Shown here: piece by piece, positions 1 through 5,851 of the stretch
Numbering within the stretch: position 1 is the first letter of the stretch
Layout of the letters: each line of letters begins with the position of its first letter
Assembly: GCA_011052055.1 (NCBI GenBank)
Contig: DRJW01000262.1
Span: forward strand, 1 to 9,664
DNA: 9,664 bases
Source: Nitrospirota bacterium
Lineage (GTDB): Bacteria; Nitrospinota_A; UBA7883
Direction: 5' to 3'
Translations under genes and position numbers: made by a program
Notes under the pieces: generated by a model
The model's input: the letters and a program-made list of their open reading frames with translations, nothing else
The model's database searches: none
What the model was told of the DNA's origin: nothing

Positions 1-297
1 AATGTCTGGTGGACTTTAAGCGGGTTCGCGATATTCTTTTCCGCCTTTTCAGTTCTGGAGGCGACCCTGCCCGCCGCTGTGTCGAAACTGGCCGATCCGG
101 CGCAAAAAGGAACCATAATAGGCGTTTATAACATGAGCCAGTTTTCCGGCACGTTCATAGGCGGCGCAATGGCCGGGGCGCTTGCGGGGACGAAGCAATC
201 TGAAGTGTTCATAATCCTGGCCATCGCCTCGACAATCTCAGCTGTCTTAATGAGCGGCGCGAAGAAACTGAAACCTGCAGAATCGACCGCCTCCTAG
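1..297 (+). CDS. MFS transporter, YajR-like, C-terminal part (5' end outside window)
   Basis: This is the last 98 codons of an inner-membrane major facilitator superfamily transporter, open from base 1 to the TAG at 295-297. Hydrophobic stretches fit the last transmembrane helices. The segment LEATLP (about residues 19-24 of the fragment), followed by KGTIIGVYNMSQFSG and a glycine-rich helix, strongly resembles the C-terminal half of E. coli YajR and its relatives, which are proton-driven putative drug exporters of unknown substrate. E. coli YajR carries a cytoplasmic ferredoxin-like YAM domain after the last helix. Here the protein stops about 10 polar residues after the last helix, so that domain is absent. 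The family call is good, but the substrate cannot be stated. It appears unrelated to the genes downstream. Confidence 0.85.
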   Translation, partial: NVWWTLSGFAIFFSAFSVLEATLPAAVSKLADPAQKGTIIGVYNMSQFSGTFIGGAMAGALAGTKQSEVFIILAIASTISAVLMSGAKKLKPAESTAS

Positions 298-315
298 ATT
301 GACGCACTCCCACGC

Positions 316-373
316 TGTCATGCCGCGCTTGATGCGGGATCGGTGAGATGCCGGATCGGAGTCCGGCATGACA
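316..373. repeat. Imperfect palindromic intergenic repeat
   Basis: A perfect 10-bp inverted repeat (TGTCATGCCG at 316-325, CGGCATGACA at 364-373) encloses a second, tighter stem (ATGCCGGA at 348-355, TCCGGCAT at 362-369, 6-nt loop). The outer and inner pairings share the right arm, so they are alternatives. The TGTCATGCCG...CGGCATGACA form resembles dispersed palindromic repeats seen in many proteobacterial genomes. It lies 18 bp after the transporter stop, so it could end or process that transcript, but no U-run follows. Confidence 0.6.
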
Positions 374-393
374 TTTTACACCCTCCCCTTGAT

Positions 394-414
394 CCCCTCC
401 CCTCAAGGGAGGGG
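394..414. repeat. GC-rich hairpin CCCCTCCC / GGGAGGGG
   Basis: An 8-bp perfect stem (394-401 and 407-414) has a 5-nt CTCAA loop, and a further C-rich tract, CCCTCCCCTTGA, lies just upstream at 381-392. The stem is followed by AAAATCTTA rather than a T-run, so a canonical rho-independent terminator is not supported on the + strand. It is most likely part of the same dispersed-repeat block as 316-373. The remaining DNA up to the next gene start at 483 shows a TATACT at 435-440 without a matching -35 box, and nothing else clear. Confidence 0.5.
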
Positions 415-482
415 AAAATCTTACGTCGCTGGTTTATACTGGCTGTGCATATTATTGTCAGTTTTCACTTGGTTTAACATTT

Positions 483-1796
483 ATGACACAGCCTGAAGAA
501 GAAAAAGAGCGTTCTTATAACATTCTCGTATACGGGATAGATAAATTAAGTCTGACTGTTCCAGAAAAATCAATAAGCAAAAGTAATTTTGTCTTGCATT
601 TTGAGCCGTACAACACGCCCCGTAGGTTCGATGAATTTGATGGAGTTATTCTTTATCAGGGCATATTTGAACAATTTGAACAGGAATCTAACTATTCGGG
701 TGATTATTTAACTCATTCCTGCGATAAAGATGAACTAGATAAGCGAATAAGTGAATCAACCCTACTTCTTAGGAATGGTGGTTTTATCTGTTTTCTTCTC
801 AACACGAAATTCATAGATGAAGACGGGGGTCGTAGTTTTAGGGACACAGATCTAACAAAGTATTACTTGCGCTACAGATATTTGAGCCGAGAAAACTTCC
901 AAAAAAGAGCGCCAAATCTTGATGTAATACTAGATGAGTTTAGAGGTTTTCTTGAGCGGTATGGCGCCGCGACGAGCTATTTTCAATACCACGGGGATAG
1001 CTTTGAAATCCGTATTATATCGAAAGTAAGCAGTTATGTGACTGGAATGATAATAAATCGGGCAAATTATTTCATCCCGACGCGTGTTCCAGATAACAGA
1101 CCAGGAGAGGTGAAAGAATATTTCACCTTGCTTGCTAACGCTCTTGCATTAACATATAACAAGCTGTCTCGAGACCTTCCTGGCTGGATTAATGAATTCG
1201 AATTTTCGGAAGAAAGTGATTCAAAAGCAGAGCGTGACGCACTTTCCAAAAAGATATCAGAAATTGACGAGAGAGCAGAGCTTCTCCAAAAGTATAAATC
1301 TATTCTATCGCTGACTGGGGGTGACCTTGTTGATAGTGTCGCAACGGTTTTTCGGAAAGGATTTGGGATAGGCGTTGATCCTTTAGATGAACTCCGTGAA
1401 GATATCAAGTTGTTAGACGATAATAAGCCATTTTGTCTTTGCGAGGTCAAAGGAACGAATAAAGGTGTTAAACGCGAAAATATCAATCAAGCGGATTCCC
1501 ATCGTGAACGTTCTGGATTTAAGGCCGAATTCCCATCTTTGTTAGTAATGAATATAAAAAACGCGCGTTCCCTCAATGAAAAGGATCAAGGGATAGCAAT
1601 TGAACAGATACGCCATGCCAAAACAACGAATGTTCTTATTTTGCGAACTCTAGACCTCCTTGAATTGCTTAGGCTGTATAAAAATAACAAAATTATGCTA
1701 ACTGAGTTAAAGGAAATGCTCACATCTAATGCAGGTTGGCTTAGAGTCGATAAGGACGGATATAAAATAGTCATCGATGAAGATGGTGCAAGCTGA
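483..1796 (+). CDS. Putative PD-(D/E)XK nuclease-domain protein of unknown family
   Basis: I do not recognise the 437-aa family as a whole. The C-terminal third has the layout of a PD-(D/E)XK nuclease fold. A helix leads to GFGIGVD, then acidic E306-D307, a strand, and E321-V-K323 in CEVKG, followed by a helix with NQADSHR. The 14-residue gap between D307 and E321 suits that fold. Residues 240-270 are charged and heptad-like, so possibly coiled coil. The first 120 residues look like an alternating alpha/beta domain with strands FDGVILYQG and GGFICFLL, whose role I cannot assign. There is no signal peptide or membrane segment. The DNA is visibly richer in A/T than the flanking genes, suggesting horizontal acquisition. 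The ATG at 483 has only a weak ribosome site. Vsr lies 44 bp downstream, so a defence or restriction role is inferred. The nuclease fold is moderately secure; the function is not. Confidence 0.6.
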   Translation: MTQPEEEKERSYNILVYGIDKLSLTVPEKSISKSNFVLHFEPYNTPRRFDEFDGVILYQGIFEQFEQESNYSGDYLTHSCDKDELDKRISESTLLLRNGGFICFLLNTKFIDEDGGRSFRDTDLTKYYLRYRYLSRENFQKRAPNLDVILDEFRGFLERYGAATSYFQYHGDSFEIRIISKVSSYVTGMIINRANYFIPTRVPDNRPGEVKEYFTLLANALALTYNKLSRDLPGWINEFEFSEESDSKAERDALSKKISEIDERAELLQKYKSILSLTGGDLVDSVATVFRKGFGIGVDPLDELREDIKLLDDNKPFCLCEVKGTNKGVKRENINQADSHRERSGFKAEFPSLLVMNIKNARSLNEKDQGIAIEQIRHAKTTNVLILRTLDLLELLRLYKNNKIMLTELKEMLTSNAGWLRVDKDGYKIVIDEDGAS

Positions 1797-1840
1797 GCCT
1801 GACTTGGCTTCACTCTAATTTTGCATGCCAACCTAAGCTC

Positions 1841-2290
1841 ATGCCCCGAAACCCAAAAATCGTATCTAAAACCATGAGGGCGGTTAAAAGCGCGGACACG
1901 AAACCGGAGATGAAATTGCGGAGGGGGCTGTTTGCGCGCGGGTTACGGTACAGGGTTCATCGCAAAAGTCTTCCGGGAAAGCCGGATATTGTCTTCGGCC
2001 CGGCGATGGTGGCGGTGTTTGTAGACGGCGATTTCTGGCACGGCGGCCAGTGGAAACGGCGCGGTTTCAAAAGCCTCGGCGCCCAGTTGCAAAAAGTGAA
2101 CAACAAAAAGTACTGGATAGAAAAGATCAAAAGGAACATGGCGCGCGACACGCAAAACAATGAGAAGCTGAAAAAAGCGGGATACAAAGTGATCCGCGTC
2201 TGGGAGTCGGACATAAACAAAAGGCTTGGGTGGGCCGTTGATAAAGTAGCGCGGCAGGTTCAGGCGCGAAGAGCAAGGGCGCTTAAGTAA
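1841..2290 (+). CDS. vsr: Vsr-family very short patch repair endonuclease
   Basis: This 149-aa protein has the Vsr layout: KTMRAVKSADTKPE (E23), GLRYRVHRKSLPGKPDIVF with catalytic-type D49, FVDGDFWHG with H67, then YWIEKIKRN, RD103 and VIRVWES at 117-123. Vsr enzymes nick DNA 5' of the T in T:G mismatches formed by deamination of 5-methylcytosine, and usually sit beside the cytosine methylase. No methyltransferase is visible here. The two cysteines that help bind structural zinc in E. coli Vsr (in GCFWH and WEC) are D64 and S123 here, so this belongs to the zinc-less GDFWHG branch, often linked to restriction or defence loci. The ATG at 1841 lacks a strong Shine-Dalgarno site. Base composition is closer to the host core than that of the upstream nuclease gene. 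The family call is firm; a mismatch-repair role rather than a restriction-like one is not settled. Confidence 0.9.
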   Translation: MPRNPKIVSKTMRAVKSADTKPEMKLRRGLFARGLRYRVHRKSLPGKPDIVFGPAMVAVFVDGDFWHGGQWKRRGFKSLGAQLQKVNNKKYWIEKIKRNMARDTQNNEKLKKAGYKVIRVWESDINKRLGWAVDKVARQVQARRARALK

Positions 2291-2410
2291 ACCGAATGGT
2301 TTCTTTTTCTGGAAAGTTCGCCGGGATCGGGCTTGTGCGCGATAAAGTGACTCGGGCCGAAATCAGAAGTGATGAGATAAGCGGATGCTGATAACTCTCA
2401 GGAGCGATAG

Positions 2411-2902
2411 ATGCGGTTGGGCGTGATTTCAGATACCCACGACAGGGTGCCCGCCATCGAAAAAGCTGTCGAAATTTTTAACGCCTCAAATGTGGACGCG
2501 GTTCTTCATTGCGGAGATTTTGTGTCCCCGTTCGCCCTGCTCCCGTTCAAAAATCTGGAAGCGCCTTTGTACGCCGTATTCGGCAACAACGACGGAGAGA
2601 CAGACGGGATAGCCAGATTGTTTTCGTCCAATGGCTGGATTTTAAACCAGCGCCCCTGGTCTTTCAGTCTTGACGGTAAGACCATAGCGATGCTTCATGA
2701 GCCGGATGGGATAGACGAGATGGCCGAAAGCGGAAACTACGACCTCATCGTTTTCGGGCACACTCACCAGAAAAGTTTCGAGACGCGAAACAAGACAATG
2801 CTTGTAAACCCGGGAGAAGGATGCGGATGGGTTAAAGGGACTGCGACGCTGGCGATAGTAGACATAAGTCCAGAATCTTGCGTATTTCAGACCATAGAAT
2901 AG
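2411..2902 (+). CDS. YfcE/MJ0936-type metallophosphoesterase
   Basis: This 163-aa cytoplasmic protein is a full-length calcineurin-like phosphodiesterase of the small YfcE/MJ0936 group. The dimetal site motifs are all present: SDTHD (D8, H10), GD at 35-36, GNND at 58-61, H96 and GHTH at 116-119, followed by NPG at 133-135. Family members hydrolyse phosphodiesters such as bis-pNPP in vitro with Mn2+ or similar metals; their natural substrates are mostly unknown. An AGGAG at 2400-2404, 6 nt before the ATG, supports the start. It stands alone: 120 bp separate it from vsr and 249 bp of AT-rich DNA follow. The 120-bp upstream gap holds no clear promoter or hairpin. The position of the second metal-site residue in GNND (often GNCD) is normal variation. 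Confidence 0.9.
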   Translation: MRLGVISDTHDRVPAIEKAVEIFNASNVDAVLHCGDFVSPFALLPFKNLEAPLYAVFGNNDGETDGIARLFSSNGWILNQRPWSFSLDGKTIAMLHEPDGIDEMAESGNYDLIVFGHTHQKSFETRNKTMLVNPGEGCGWVKGTATLAIVDISPESCVFQTIE

Positions 2903-2942
2903 AATTCCAGCCAGAGAGGCAAGGTAAATTAGTATATAATTA

Positions 2943-2958
2943 TACCATTATTATGGTA
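2943..2958. promoter_or_regulatory. Inverted repeat TACCAT-N4-ATGGTA
   Basis: This 6-bp perfect dyad with a 4-bp centre (TATT) lies about 110 bp upstream of the -35 box. It could be a dimeric protein site or chance in AT-rich DNA. The GC pairs in ACC/GGT make it stand out from the surrounding A/T runs. Confidence 0.3.
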
Positions 2959-2969
2959 CTATATTATAT

Positions 2970-2988
2970 ATTTACTTTAAAAGTAAAT
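2970..2988. promoter_or_regulatory. Near-perfect palindrome ATTTACTTT-A-AAAGTAAAT
   Basis: A 9-bp inverted repeat is separated by a single base, giving a 19-bp almost perfect palindrome about 80 bp upstream of the -35 box of the xre promoter. It is a candidate operator or activator site. It is not followed by a T-run, so it is unlikely to be the terminator of the upstream phosphoesterase gene. Confidence 0.4.
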
Positions 2989-3068
2989 CTAATTATTTAA
3001 AATAATTTAATATGAAATACTAATAAGATGTAATATATAATTAATTAAATTAAATAGTAGAATAATTA

Positions 3069-3097
3069 TTGACAAATATGCTTAATTGACATATAGT
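3069..3097 (+). promoter_or_regulatory. Sigma70-type promoter for xre-pilMNOPQ
   Basis: TTGACA at 3069-3074 matches the -35 consensus in all six bases, and TATAGT at 3092-3097 matches the -10 in five of six, with exactly 17 bp between them. Transcription would begin near 3104, leaving a leader of about 48 nt before the TTG start of the regulator. A second ATTGACA (3085-3091) lies inside the spacer, directly before the -10, as a direct repeat 17 bp from the first. That could be a regulator half-site. This is the only good promoter visible upstream of the pilus genes. Confidence 0.7.
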
Positions 3098-3140
3098 TAC
3101 CGATAATTCCTCGTAAAATTTAGCTTAATATTTTAATTAT

Positions 3141-3144
3141 AAGG
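3141..3144 (+). promoter_or_regulatory. Ribosome binding site fixing the TTG start of the XRE gene
   Basis: AAGG lies 7 nt before TTG at 3152. An in-frame TAA at 3140-3142 rules out any earlier start. Starting later, at the internal ATG of codon 21, would remove the first helix of the DNA-binding domain. Confidence 0.6.
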
Positions 3145-3151
3145 TAAAGTT

Positions 3152-3373
3152 TTGATTCCATCCAAGGGGCGAAAGCAGAGAAACAACGTTCGGAAAATTC
3201 GCGAGTCGAAAATGATGAGCAAAGCTGAGCTTGCAAGAAAAACCGGTCTTTCTGTTCAGACTATTGACCGGGTGGAAAAAGGCTATTACTGCAGGCTGGA
3301 CACGAAAAGAAAAATATTAATCGCGCTTGACCTGGATCTTGAAGATCGTGATGGAGTCTTTTTAGACGATTAA
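3152..3373 (+). CDS. Small XRE/Cro-type helix-turn-helix regulator
   Basis: This 73-aa protein is almost nothing but a Cro/C1-type DNA-binding domain. It has a first helix from about N12 (VRKIRESK), the helix-turn-helix ELARKTGLSVQTIDRVEKG (26-44), then a helix TKRKILIALDL and a short acidic tail. It has no sensor or dimerisation domain, so it probably acts as a simple dimer or answers to its own level. It lies 32 bp before pilM and downstream of the only strong promoter, so it is probably the first gene of the pilus operon and a candidate autoregulator of it. Dyads upstream (2970-2988) and downstream (3369-3388) are possible targets. The N-terminus is basic. The domain call is firm; the pilus-specific role is inferred from position only. 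Confidence 0.85.
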   Translation: MIPSKGRKQRNNVRKIRESKMMSKAELARKTGLSVQTIDRVEKGYYCRLDTKRKILIALDLDLEDRDGVFLDD

Positions 3374-3388
3374 CATCGTCATGTTAAT
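3369..3388. promoter_or_regulatory. Inverted repeat ATTAACAT-CGTC-ATGTTAAT between xre and pilM
   Basis: This perfect 8-bp dyad with a 4-bp centre overlaps the xre stop codon and ends 17 bp before the pilM ATG. It is a plausible operator for a dimeric regulator such as the adjacent XRE protein. As RNA it would form an AT-rich hairpin just upstream of the pilM ribosome site (AAGGA at 3397-3401), which could tune pilM translation relative to xre. There is no T-run, so it is not an intrinsic terminator. Confidence 0.45.
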
Positions 3389-3405
3389 TTAGATAAAAGG
3401 ATTTT

Positions 3406-4500
3406 ATGTTCGGTTTTGGTGAAGAAGAATTTGTTGGACTCGATATCGGGTCTACCGGAATAAAAGTAGCTCTTCTCAAAAAGGGTAAGCGCGGCTACGA
3501 GCTTGTCAATTTCGGTATGGTTTCTCTGCCTCCCGACACTATAGTTGACGGGGAAGTGGAAAACCCGACCGCTATTTCAGAGGCGATCAAAAATTTGCTC
3601 AAATCTGAAAAGCTCGCCTCCCATAAGCGATGCGTTTTTTCGGTTTCCGGCCAGTCGGTGATAATTAAAAAGATCACAGTGCCTCTGATGAGCGAAGATG
3701 ATCTGGCTGAATCGATCCAGCAGGAAGCCGAACAGTACATTCCATTCGACATCGACGAAGTCAACGTAGATTTTCAGATTGTGTCCGCCGAGGGGGAAAT
3801 CCCTAAAAAAAATGAAAAGCCGGGAAGCGGCGAGGAGGATCGGCAGATGGATGTTCTGCTTGTCGCCGTCAAAAAAGGGATCATCCAGGAGCAGAATGAA
3901 ATCTTGGTTCAGGCGGGGTTAAAACCAGCCGTTGTAGACCTTGATGTTTTCGCTCTGGAAAATGGATATGAGCTTTCCTACGGCCTGGACGCCGACGACA
4001 CTTTCGCCCTCGTGAATATTGGCGCGTCCAACACCAACGTCAACATCATTGAAAACGGAATTACCGCCTATACGAGGGATATGCCGGTTGGTGGAAACAC
4101 TATCACCGAGACGATACAAAAGAACATGAACGTCGGTTTCCGGGACGCGGATTCGATCAAGCTAGGCCACATGGACGAATCTATTACCAAAGCCGACGCC
4201 ATTCCCCATATCAAGCAAGGCGTGGCTCATATCTGCGAAGAGCTTAAGAGCACAATCGAGACATTTCAGAAAACCTCTGACTCCCAGGTAAGAAGGATTC
4301 ATCTTTGCGGGGGAACGGCCATGCTTGAAGGGATTGAATCGCTGGTCAGCAATGAGGTTGGGCTCGAATGCGACAAAATCGACCCGTTTAAAAGTATCAA
4401 GGTTAACAAGAGACATTTCGATCTTGAGTATATAGAGTCGATAGCCCCTTTCGCCGTGATTGCGGTGGGCCTTGCGATAAGAAGGCTTGACGACAAATGA
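3406..4500 (+). CDS. pilM: Type IV pilus assembly ATPase-fold protein PilM
   Basis: This 364-aa cytoplasmic actin-like protein forms the inner ring of the pilus alignment complex by holding the N-terminal tail of PilN. The actin/FtsA-type nucleotide motifs are visible: phosphate-1 GLDIGSTGIKVAL (11-23), phosphate-2 VNIGASNTNVNII (203-215) and the adenosine motif LCGGTAML (300-307). The PilM hallmark QQEAEQYIPFDIDEV lies at about 105-119. Length is normal for the family. A charged, disordered-looking loop rich in K/E/G (about 127-145) precedes MDVLLVAVKK. The ATG at 3406 has AAGGA 4 nt upstream, a short spacing. The stop overlaps the pilN start in ATGA, so the two are probably translationally coupled, in line with their one-to-one complex. 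Confidence 0.97.
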   Translation: MFGFGEEEFVGLDIGSTGIKVALLKKGKRGYELVNFGMVSLPPDTIVDGEVENPTAISEAIKNLLKSEKLASHKRCVFSVSGQSVIIKKITVPLMSEDDLAESIQQEAEQYIPFDIDEVNVDFQIVSAEGEIPKKNEKPGSGEEDRQMDVLLVAVKKGIIQEQNEILVQAGLKPAVVDLDVFALENGYELSYGLDADDTFALVNIGASNTNVNIIENGITAYTRDMPVGGNTITETIQKNMNVGFRDADSIKLGHMDESITKADAIPHIKQGVAHICEELKSTIETFQKTSDSQVRRIHLCGGTAMLEGIESLVSNEVGLECDKIDPFKSIKVNKRHFDLEYIESIAPFAVIAVGLAIRRLDDK

Positions 4501-5102
4501 TTAAAGTAAACCTGCTTGCGGATCGCCAGGCGAAAGACAGGATGATTATCCAGAGCCAAATGGTGATGGGAGTGATAGTGATCCTGGCCTCTTTTGTTTT
4601 ATGCGCGTTCTGGTATCAGGTCAAAGCCGGCCAGATATCCGATACGAACCAGAAAATCGCGCAAGCCAAAAAAGCGTTGGCCGGCCAGAAAAAAATCCGT
4701 AAGAAAGTAACGGAGATGGAGGCGAAGGAAAAGCGGATCAAGGCCATGCTCAAAGCCATCGACGATCTTATGGCCATAAAGCGCGGGCCGACAGTTTACT
4801 ACGACAACCTCAACACGATATTGCCGCCGGAAATATGGGTAACCTCACTGACCGATAACAGCGGCTCTTTTTTGGTAAACGGATATTCATTTTCAAATAA
4901 CGCCATCGCCCAGTTTATGAAAAATATGGAAGGCTCGGACTATTTCTCCGGAGTCAATCTGCAAACTATCAATAAAACCAGGTTCGGCAAGGAGACGCTC
5001 AAAAAATTTACGATTAACAGCAGGGCGTCTTTGGGCAAAAAAGCTGAAAAAGCAAAGAAAAAAGAAGGTAATACCGGCAGTAAACCTGGCCGGAAAAGCT
5101 AG
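4497..5102 (+). CDS. pilN: Type IV pilus inner-membrane protein PilN
   Basis: This 201-aa bitopic inner-membrane protein starts with MIKVNLLADRQAKDR, the short cytoplasmic INLL-type motif that docks in PilM. A single membrane helix follows at about 22-40. Residues 45-90 are a Lys/Glu-rich coiled coil, and about 95-175 a ferredoxin-like periplasmic domain (YYDNLNTILPPEIWVTSL, then FLVNGYSFSNNAIAQFM). The protein pairs with PilO to form the periplasmic part of the alignment complex. An unusual tail of about 20 residues, dominated by Lys, Gly and Ser, ends it. The start overlaps the pilM stop by 4 nt. The pilO start is in the same reading frame, only the TAG and five sense codons later. Confidence 0.95.
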   Translation: MIKVNLLADRQAKDRMIIQSQMVMGVIVILASFVLCAFWYQVKAGQISDTNQKIAQAKKALAGQKKIRKKVTEMEAKEKRIKAMLKAIDDLMAIKRGPTVYYDNLNTILPPEIWVTSLTDNSGSFLVNGYSFSNNAIAQFMKNMEGSDYFSGVNLQTINKTRFGKETLKKFTINSRASLGKKAEKAKKKEGNTGSKPGRKS

Positions 5103-5117
5103 AGCAATAGGCATACT

Positions 5118-5768
5118 GTGGATCTTGACAAAGTTTTTGAAAAAGTCCCATACGACAAAATAATACCTCTGCCTAACTGGCAACGGGCGGCGGGCGTTTT
5201 AGCCGTGGCGGCTGTCATTTTGGGGCTTTTTTACTTTGCCGTCATTCAAGGTAAAAACGATGAGATAGGAAAGCTCAAAGAGAGCCACGATAAAATACGC
5301 AAAGAAGTTGAAGACAACAAAAGGTACGCCCAGAAACTTCCCAAGCTCATGGCCAAGATGAAAAAGCTCGACACGGCGCTGAAAAAAGCCTCAGAAATTC
5401 TCCCGACAAAAAAAGAGATTCCAGAGTTGCTAGAGCAGGTGTCAAACATAGGGATTCAGTCCGGGCTGGAGTTCGTTACTTTCAAACCGGAAATAGAGGT
5501 CAAACGGGAATTTTTCTCCCTTGTGCCCGTGGCGCTTACCGTATCGGGCAAGTTTCATGAAGTCTTGAAGTTTTTCGATGAGATATCCCATCTTGCCAGA
5601 ATCGTAACTATCGACAATATCAACATGCAGTCAGGCTCAAGCCAGGGCGGATTTACCAATCTTACGGTTAATTGCAAAGCCACAACATATAGATTCCTTG
5701 AGTCATCGGAAAGAAACCCGCCGCCTGGGCCCGCCGGTAAAAAGGCGAAAAAAGGCAAAAAGAAATGA
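5118..5768 (+). CDS. pilO: Type IV pilus inner-membrane protein PilO
   Basis: This 216-aa protein has a short cytoplasmic N-terminus, one membrane helix at about 24-43, a charged coiled coil (48-100) and a periplasmic ferredoxin-like domain. The PilO features are IPELLEQVSNIGIQSGLEF, FKPE, and VSGKFHEVLKFFDEI...VTIDNINM. PilO dimerises with PilN and contacts PilP. The start is the GTG at 5118, whose only upstream ribosome-site hint is AGG 6 nt away. It follows the pilN stop by 15 nt in the same frame. The C-terminus is PPPGPAGKKAKKGKKK, a basic tail like that of PilN, odd for a periplasmic end. The stop TGA sits in an ATGA that also offers a start codon for the 28-codon ORF that follows. Confidence 0.95.
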   Translation: MDLDKVFEKVPYDKIIPLPNWQRAAGVLAVAAVILGLFYFAVIQGKNDEIGKLKESHDKIRKEVEDNKRYAQKLPKLMAKMKKLDTALKKASEILPTKKEIPELLEQVSNIGIQSGLEFVTFKPEIEVKREFFSLVPVALTVSGKFHEVLKFFDEISHLARIVTIDNINMQSGSSQGGFTNLTVNCKATTYRFLESSERNPPPGPAGKKAKKGKKK

Positions 5769-5851
5769 GGAGGCGATCAAGCGGAATCTACGCTATGACT
5801 GTGAAAGTTAACAGAGCGATTTCCCAAAATACGCGCGGGGTTTTGTCATGA
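5765..5851 (+). CDS. Possible 28-aa bridging mini-ORF between pilO and pilP
   Basis: I do not recognise this peptide. It is open for 28 codons and begins MRRRSSGIYAMTVKV. Its ATG (5765-5767) overlaps the pilO stop in ATGA, and its TGA (5849-5851) overlaps the pilP ATG in a second ATGA, so it exactly fills the gap. AAAGG at 5751-5755, inside the pilO tail codons, lies 9 nt upstream. The peptide is basic, with four Arg in 28 residues and rare-type AGG, AGG, CGA and AGA codons, and has no membrane segment. Its likely purpose, if translated, is to carry ribosomes from pilO to pilP, which otherwise has only a weak GGGG site. Chance remains possible because an 87-nt open frame is short. Confidence 0.4.
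   Translation: MRRRSSGIYAMTVKVNRAISQNTRGVLS

Larger units (their letters stand above)
2903..3151. other. AT-rich intergenic regulatory region upstream of xre-pil operon
   Basis: This 249-bp gene-free stretch is overwhelmingly A and T from about 2925 on, in sharp contrast with the genes on both sides. It contains two dyads (2943-2958 and 2970-2988), a TTAATTAA tract near 3040, a repeated ATTGACA, and a strong sigma70-like promoter at 3069-3097. No ORF of credible length or RNA gene is visible. Such composition is typical of curved, easily melted regulatory DNA bound by regulators or nucleoid proteins; that role is inferred. Confidence 0.7.

Noticed and set aside
394..414. Rho-independent terminator for the transporter gene
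   Set aside because: The stem is GC-rich, but AAAATC rather than a U-run follows on the + strand, so it is listed as a hairpin/repeat only.
435..440. Promoter for the 437-aa gene (TATACT)
   Set aside because: No -35-like hexamer lies 16-18 bp upstream; the DNA there is the GC-rich hairpin.
3086..3119. Second promoter using the TTGACA at 3086-3091
   Set aside because: The nearest -10-like hexamers, GATAAT at 3102 and TAAAAT at 3114, are spaced 10 and 22 bp away, outside the workable range.
2903..3151. CRISPR array or tRNA in the AT-rich gap
   Set aside because: There are no regularly spaced repeats and no cloverleaf or conserved tRNA arms; only AT-rich dyads and a promoter are visible.
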